A DNA stretch of 49,263 nucleotides from Terriglobia bacterium (GTDB taxonomy: Bacteria; Acidobacteriota; Terriglobia; 20CM-2-55-15): NCBI GenBank assembly GCA_036496425.1, contig DASXLG010000253.1, positions 1-49,263 of the forward strand. Direction: 5' to 3'. The notes under the pieces are model-generated. The model ran no database searches. It was not told the origin of the DNA and was given only the letters and a program-made list of their open reading frames with translations. Shown here one piece after another: positions 45,095-49,263 of this stretch. The position numbers and the translations under genes are program-made. Positions within the stretch are counted from its first letter, which is position 1; every line of letters begins with the position of its first letter.

Positions 45095-45679
45095 TCAGTG
45101 TGGGGTGATGGCCTTTCCCGTCACGGCGATATGGATGAGCAATGCCTGCCAGTCGGCGCCATTCTTCTTGAACGTCATGGTAACGGTTCCGTTGATTTCG
45201 TTTGGAGATGCGGTGGACTGTCCGCGAGGCGTGACATTTTCTTTCAGGTTGTAGTTGAAAGCCGCCCAGGCAATGTCTCCGGTCTCAGCGACTTTCAAGG
45301 GGCTCAGTCCTCTGCCGCCAAGGACGGTCAGCGTTTTGGGTCCGGTACCGGTCAGTTTTGTAATCCAGAGCCCGACCGGGTCGAAATGGCCATCCTCATC
45401 GACCAGCACGGCATCTTCGGTGACCATTTTCTGCAGAGCCGCCGCATCCTGCTTATTAACGGCGTCGGTAAACTTCGTGACCATGTCGGCGATCGGGCCG
45501 GTGGCGGGAGGAGCCGGTGTGCCGCGTCCGCCGCGCCGGGCGCCAGAACCAGCCCCGGCCCCGCCTGGAGCCGAATTGCCGCCCGGCTCACGCTGACCAA
45601 CGGCCGCAGGTGCCTGCGCTATCGCCGCGGCGGCAAATACCGCCATGGCCATGATGAATACAAGAACGGATCTCTTCAT
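45095..45679 (-). CDS. secreted SnoaL/DUF4440-like protein
   Basis: 194 residues from ATG 45679, with AAGGAG ahead. The signal peptide is VLVFIMAMAVFAAAAIA. A Gly/Ala/Pro-rich linker (about 25-60) leads to an NTF2-like cone domain (FTDAVNKQDAAALQKMVTEDAVLVDEDG, then strands ending LLIHIAVTGK). Such domains bind small ligands or are structural; no catalytic set is clear. The frame continues upstream but without a signal. Confidence 0.78.
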   Translation of the reverse strand: MKRSVLVFIMAMAVFAAAAIAQAPAAVGQREPGGNSAPGGAGAGSGARRGGRGTPAPPATGPIADMVTKFTDAVNKQDAAALQKMVTEDAVLVDEDGHFDPVGLWITKLTGTGPKTLTVLGGRGLSPLKVAETGDIAWAAFNYNLKENVTPRGQSTASPNEINGTVTMTFKKNGADWQALLIHIAVTGKAITPH

Positions 45680-45735
45680 ATTGCTCCTTGTCCGGATTTC
45701 CCGGGAAGCGATTCTTCCATGGTTATTCTTCGTTT

Positions 45736-46395
45736 TCAATCTCCGTCAGCCGCGGCCTTGCGCAAAAAGATATGCATGGCGCGTTCGCCCGAGACCTGCT
45801 TGAAGCAGTCGTAGCCCAATGCACGCATGTCGATGTTGTGCCAGAGGTGCTCACCTTTACCCAGCAAAACCGGACGAATGGCGAGGTGGAGTTCGTCGAC
45901 CAATCCGGCCTGAAGATACTGCCGGACGGTGGCTACTCCGCCTCCAAGGCGCACGTCGCGTCCGCTCGCTGCTTCCCGCGCTTGTTCGAGCGCGGCGTGA
46001 ATTCCGCCTGTAACAAATCGAAACTCTGTTCCACCGGCCATCTTCAAGGTAGGACGTGGATGACGTGTCAGAACAAACACCGGCGTGTGATACGGCGGTT
46101 CCTCGCCCCACCATCCTTTCCAACTTTCATCCGGCCATGGGCCTCGCACAGGACCAAACATGTTTCGCCCGAGAATCCAGGCGCCGAAGCCGGCAAAGCC
46201 GAGTTCGGCCATCTCGTTATCGATGCCGGTCTCGCCATCCGATTGGCCATGCATGTGGCGCCACACGCGGGTGGGAAAGAACCACTCCATCAACTTTTCG
46301 CCGTTAACGCCGAGGGGATGCTGAAGATCCTGGTTTGGTCCGGCGCTATAGCCGTCAATCGAAGCTGCAAAGCTTCGGATGCAAAGTTTTGACAC
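45736..46395 (-). CDS. dihydrofolate-reductase-like (RibD C-terminal) protein
   Basis: 219 residues from GTG 46395, preceded by GGAGAG; a start at 46437 is also possible. It resembles the DHFR/RibD C-terminal family: FAASIDGYSAGP at the start, ILGRNMFGPVRGPW, PVFVLTRHPRPTL, VRLGGGVATVRQYLQAGLVDELHL and RPVLLGKGEHLW. Family members are NADPH-dependent reductases of unproven substrate. Same strand as the secreted NTF2-like gene, 56 bp before it. Confidence 0.88.
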   Translation of the reverse strand: MSKLCIRSFAASIDGYSAGPNQDLQHPLGVNGEKLMEWFFPTRVWRHMHGQSDGETGIDNEMAELGFAGFGAWILGRNMFGPVRGPWPDESWKGWWGEEPPYHTPVFVLTRHPRPTLKMAGGTEFRFVTGGIHAALEQAREAASGRDVRLGGGVATVRQYLQAGLVDELHLAIRPVLLGKGEHLWHNIDMRALGYDCFKQVSGERAMHIFLRKAAADGD

Positions 46396-46475
46396 CGTGT
46401 GCTCTCCGTTCACGCCGCTTGACGTGAATTGTCGCACGATAGCTTATTTCAGGTTCTTGCCGCCAGTTTCAATCA

Positions 46476-46940
46476 TCAAAAGCGGATCAGCGGACGTCCG
46501 ACTGTCTCGCCAGGCCACGGAATCGAACCGATGATCGCAACGAGAGCGAGGCCGAAGAAGATAGTTACCATGAGGTGTTTGCGCACATCAGTTGATGCCT
46601 TCCGAACCTTAACGCGCCCTATGTGCGCGAGCGCGATACCGACGATCATCCCGGCGATGTGCTCCACGGCCCAGAATCGCAGGTTGGGGTTCGTCATGGC
46701 GCCGGCGAAGTTCTGGAACGCAATCTTAGTGAAGGGGCTGAGAAACGCATAGAGCCCCAGTCCAACAAGGAACTGTATATCGAGCGTGGTGATGAAGATT
46801 GTCCCCCACATCTCGTCATTCCCCGTCCACGGTCGTCTTCCGATACCGCCCTTGATCGACAGGAACCAGGCCGCCACGCCGCTGACGAGTATTGCCCAGC
46901 GCAACAACGAATGAAGCCAGAGCGCCGATGAATAAACCAT
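46476..46940 (-). CDS. four-helix membrane protein, cytochrome-b-like layout
   Basis: 154 residues with about four membrane helices. Histidines in or near helices (LWLHSLLRW, AVEHIAGMIVGIALAHIGR) are spaced as in small heme-b membrane proteins, but no family is recognised, so heme binding is only a possibility. It starts at ATG 46940, facing repeat element C and the amidohydrolase gene. It is upstream of the RibD-like gene on the same strand. Confidence 0.7.
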   Translation of the reverse strand: MVYSSALWLHSLLRWAILVSGVAAWFLSIKGGIGRRPWTGNDEMWGTIFITTLDIQFLVGLGLYAFLSPFTKIAFQNFAGAMTNPNLRFWAVEHIAGMIVGIALAHIGRVKVRKASTDVRKHLMVTIFFGLALVAIIGSIPWPGETVGRPLIRF

Positions 46941-46984
46941 TAGGGGATTCTATTGTGAGATGGGGCTTTGCGCAAAAGTCGATG

Positions 46985-47186
46985 AGACGAACATTCCCCG
47001 CCTTTCCAAGGCGGGGTGGCTGCGCCATCAATCAATGGGCCCGTTCTTTAGCGGCGCAGACGGGGCGGTTAGTAACTTCAAAACAATAAGGTGCGCTTCG
47101 CGGTTCGTTGATAACCGCCCCGCCCGAGCGTTCTAACGTCTGATCGCTCGGGCACCCCGCCTTGAAAAGGCGGGGAATGTCCGTCT
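46985..47186. repeat. five-hairpin dispersed element, copy C (inverted)
   Basis: 202 bp, opposite orientation to copy A. The terminal inverted repeats are AGACGAACATTCCCCGCC and its complement at 47169-47186, 17 of 18. All five hairpins of copy A are present in reverse order: CCCCGCCTT/AAGGCGGGG at both ends, CTGCGCC/GGCGCAG, GGGGCGGTTA/TAACCGCCCC, GCCCGAGCG/CGCTCGGGC. It lies in the divergent region between the membrane protein and amidohydrolase genes. Apparent reading frames through it are shadows. Confidence 0.93.
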
Positions 47187-47284
47187 CTCCGACTTTTTGT
47201 GCAAAGCCTGCGCACACAATCGGCCGAGAGCAAATCGACCTGATAATGCTCTCGCAGTTGTAGAGAAATGAGATAGCCTGAATC

Positions 47285-48781
47285 ATGCATTTCCTGAGCG
47301 ACGAGGATAAACAAAATCTTTTGCCGGCCGAAGAAGCGTCTTTTCCGGCTCCGGTACCCACCCAGGTGGTCTCGAGCGACGAATATTTACCTCCGCCGCA
47401 AACCCGCCAGCAGAAGGAGGTGGAGGCCCGGCTTATCGAACTTGCCGATGGCATCGCGAAAAAGCAGGGAGTCTCCCGCAGGCGATTCTTCCAGACTGCT
47501 TCCGGAATGGCGGCTTCCTTCTACATCATGAATCAGGTGTTCGGCGGTCTGTTCGACGTGAGTCTGGCGGAGGCTCAAACTCCGGAAATGGCAAACCAGC
47601 GGGCGAAGGCGCTGCGGGGCCAGTTCATCATGGACACGCATACACACTTCCTTCGCGACGACACCCGGCTCACCAGTTTCGTTTCGATGCGCGAGGCTGT
47701 GGGCAAAGCCGGATGGAACAAATCCATCGGGGACAAACCCCAAACCATCTACGATCTCAAATACGCCAACTACTTCAAGGAAATATACCTGGACAGCGAC
47801 ACCAAGATCGCGCTGATCAGTAACGCTCCTTCGGAGATTCCGGAGGACTGGTTCCTGACCAACGACATGGTGTTCCAGACGCGCGCGAAAGTGAATGAGA
47901 ATGCCGGCTCGAAGCGCATGCTGGCTCACTACATCATCACGCCCGGCCAGAAGGGCTGGCTCGAAGGCATTGACCGCGCCATCGAGGTCGGCAAGCCGGA
48001 TTCCTGGAAGGGGTACACCGTCGGCGACAACACGCACAAGGAACTGAGCACCCATCCCTATCGTCTGGACGACGAGAAATTGATGTATCCGGCGTATGAG
48101 AAATTCGCCAGGTCCGGAATCAAGAATGTCTGCATTCATAAGGGGCTTTGGGCTCCCGCCGTGGAAGCGCGATTCCCCAAACTGACCCCGTATGCAAAAC
48201 CAGACGACGTGGGCAAAGCGGCTAAGGACTGGCCGCAACTCAACTTCATCATTTATCACTCGGCCTATCGCCATATCGGCGGTGATCCGGCAGTGGCGTG
48301 GGACGAGTGGGAGAAGGCCGGACGCATTTCCTGGGTCTCCGATCTCGCCGGGATTCCAGGCAAGTACGGCGTCAAGAACGTCTACGCCGACCTGGGACAG
48401 GTGATGGCCTACTCCACGGTGGTGAATCCGCGGCTCGCTGCTGCGCTGCTCGGCGTCTTGATCAAGGGGCTCGGCGTGGATCACGTCATCTGGGGTACGG
48501 ATGCCGTCTGGACGGGCTCGCCGCAATGGCAGATCGAAGGCTTACGCCGGCTGGAGATCCCGGAGGAAATGCAAAAGAAGCACGGCTTCAAGCCGCTGGG
48601 AGCTGCCGATGGACCGGTGAAGAATGCCATCTTCGGCCTGAATGTCGCCAGGCTCTACAACTATCCCGTGGAAGCGTTTCAGAAGAGCAAGGATCGCTTC
48701 GCCGATCTGCGGACACAATACGAGGAGCAAGGGCCGGCCCGCAGCAATCTCCGGTACGGCTACGTTCCCAAACCGGCTTAG
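47285..48781 (+). CDS. amidohydrolase family protein with internal twin-arginine motif
   Basis: 498 residues. Metal-dependent barrel of the amidohydrolase-2 type: MDTHTHF near 117-122 starts the domain, with later histidines (FIIYHSAYRH) and VIWGTDAVW with the terminal Asp. It would hydrolyse or decarboxylate a substrate that is unknown. A Tat-like motif, SRRRFFQTASGMAASFY, occurs at about residues 64-80, behind a long hydrophilic N-terminus, an unusual position. ATG 47285 is the start; a shorter start was not found. Alone, downstream of element C. Confidence 0.85.
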   Translation: MHFLSDEDKQNLLPAEEASFPAPVPTQVVSSDEYLPPPQTRQQKEVEARLIELADGIAKKQGVSRRRFFQTASGMAASFYIMNQVFGGLFDVSLAEAQTPEMANQRAKALRGQFIMDTHTHFLRDDTRLTSFVSMREAVGKAGWNKSIGDKPQTIYDLKYANYFKEIYLDSDTKIALISNAPSEIPEDWFLTNDMVFQTRAKVNENAGSKRMLAHYIITPGQKGWLEGIDRAIEVGKPDSWKGYTVGDNTHKELSTHPYRLDDEKLMYPAYEKFARSGIKNVCIHKGLWAPAVEARFPKLTPYAKPDDVGKAAKDWPQLNFIIYHSAYRHIGGDPAVAWDEWEKAGRISWVSDLAGIPGKYGVKNVYADLGQVMAYSTVVNPRLAAALLGVLIKGLGVDHVIWGTDAVWTGSPQWQIEGLRRLEIPEEMQKKHGFKPLGAADGPVKNAIFGLNVARLYNYPVEAFQKSKDRFADLRTQYEEQGPARSNLRYGYVPKPA

Positions 48782-49074
48782 ATCGGTCCACGATCAAAAC
48801 ACCGGCGATGTAGACCACGCGGAGAAACCTGGCGAGAACTGATACAGGGCACATGGCTTTGCAACGGAAAAAGGTCACCGAAGGCTCCCGCTGTGCAAAG
48901 CCGCGTAACATCACAGAATCTGATCGAACTCTGGGCCGTCTGTAAAGGACCAACGGGTCCATACATCCCGTTTTGCACCGAGGCAGTCCGAGCAGGCCCG
49001 TATCTAATTGAACAGTAACGTGAATGTTTCGTTCTCGGCGGCCGCGACCCGTATGGCAGAGAAGCAAACCCCTC
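48782..49074. other. intergenic stretch before array 3
   Basis: About 290 bp after the amidohydrolase stop. It has no convincing gene, tRNA or palindrome. Short frames on both strands lack ribosome sites. Confidence 0.5.
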
Positions 49075-49263
49075 TGCAAGCGAGGAGTTTAGAAATGCTG
49101 GCTGCAAGACGCGACTGCAAGCGAGGAGTTTAGAAATGCAGGCTGCAGGACGCGACTGCAAGCGAGGAGTTTAGAAATGCAGGCTGCAGGACGCGACTGC
49201 AAGCGAGAAATTTAGAAATGCAGGCTGCAGGACGCGACTGCAAGGGAGAAATTTAGAAATGCA
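49075..49263. repeat. 41-bp tandem array (array 3), cut by the window edge
   Basis: Units starting TGCAAG begin at 49075, 49116, 49157, 49198 and 49239, exactly 41 bp apart; the last is cut off. Typical unit words are GAGGAGTTTAGAAATGCAGG and GCTGCAGGACGCGA. A short palindrome TGCAGGCTGCA recurs in most units, but no long stem is present. Units differ by a few bases (GCGAGG, GCGAGA, GGGAGA). It is unrelated in sequence to arrays 1 and 2. 41 is not a multiple of 3, so it is not a coding repeat. Confidence 0.92.

Noticed and set aside
1-49263. 41-bp period as an assembler k-mer artefact
   Set aside because: Units within each array differ by point changes and array 2 is internal, so collapse or looping at a fixed k does not explain them; long reads would still be needed to be certain.

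Overview
The window looks like one contig of a GC-rich acidobacterium, probably of the Solibacter/Bryobacter or Vicinamibacteria kind; this is an inference from gene content. The pointers are a TonB-dependent receptor with an N-terminal carboxypeptidase-regulatory-like domain, three genes or remnants of the soil-associated TIGR03435 family, VWFA-related (TIGR03436-like) proteins, FecR-like proteins, a NuoB-C-D triple fusion, and many short palindromic intergenic repeats. No rRNA, tRNA, phage genes, complete insertion sequence or CRISPR array was found. Both ends of the window lie inside tandem repeats, so they are probably assembly breakpoints.

Layout. 1-300 is a 41-bp hairpin tandem array. 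592-2838 is a TonB-dependent receptor. 2840-3830 is decayed DNA: an orphan reading frame, a multicopper-oxidase tail and a second 41-bp array. 4.0-6.0 kb holds a small protein with a fibronectin-like tail and an AAA/DUF4143 ATPase. 6.1-10.7 kb holds a broken secreted-protein gene, an FAD monooxygenase, an OmpA-like protein, a chimeric FecR/TIGR03435/VWFA pseudogene and an intact TIGR03435 gene. 11.0-13.1 kb holds two toxin-antitoxin pairs and endonuclease III. 13.1-18.3 kb is a packed minus-strand block: tatA, DUF4159 protein, PagL-like lipid A deacylase, homocysteine S-methyltransferase, NuoBCD and a 112-residue unknown. 18.7-25.2 kb is a heavy-metal RND efflux set (TolC, adaptor, CzcA/CusA pump) with an FG-GAP/VCBS-repeat protein upstream. 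25.4-27.1 kb is a head-to-head VWFA/FecR pair. 27.1-31.6 kb has an Npt1/Npt2-type nucleotide transporter divergent from a Mg2+ P-type ATPase. 31.8-36.8 kb holds housekeeping genes (thioesterase, TrmL, PrmA, methyltransferases) and a TIGR03435 protein. 37.0-40.6 kb is a PaoABC-like periplasmic aldehyde oxidoreductase operon whose large subunit is interrupted by one in-frame TAA. 40.8-48.8 kb holds a GT39-like glycosyltransferase, a secreted alpha/beta hydrolase, an aldehyde dehydrogenase, small secreted or membrane proteins and a Tat-type amidohydrolase.

How genes may work together: the PaoA-like subunit and the amidohydrolase carry twin-arginine signals and a tatA is in the same window. The RND pump, adaptor and TolC form one export system. 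NuoBCD would give three complex I subunits in fixed ratio, but the other nuo genes are elsewhere.

The most unusual content is non-coding. Three tandem arrays of unrelated sequence share exactly the same 41-bp period, and two of them are built from hairpins. A roughly 200-bp element made of five consecutive hairpins and bounded by terminal inverted repeats occurs in two full copies and one half copy; its stems are conserved while its loops vary. These two are the best candidates for something not yet described.
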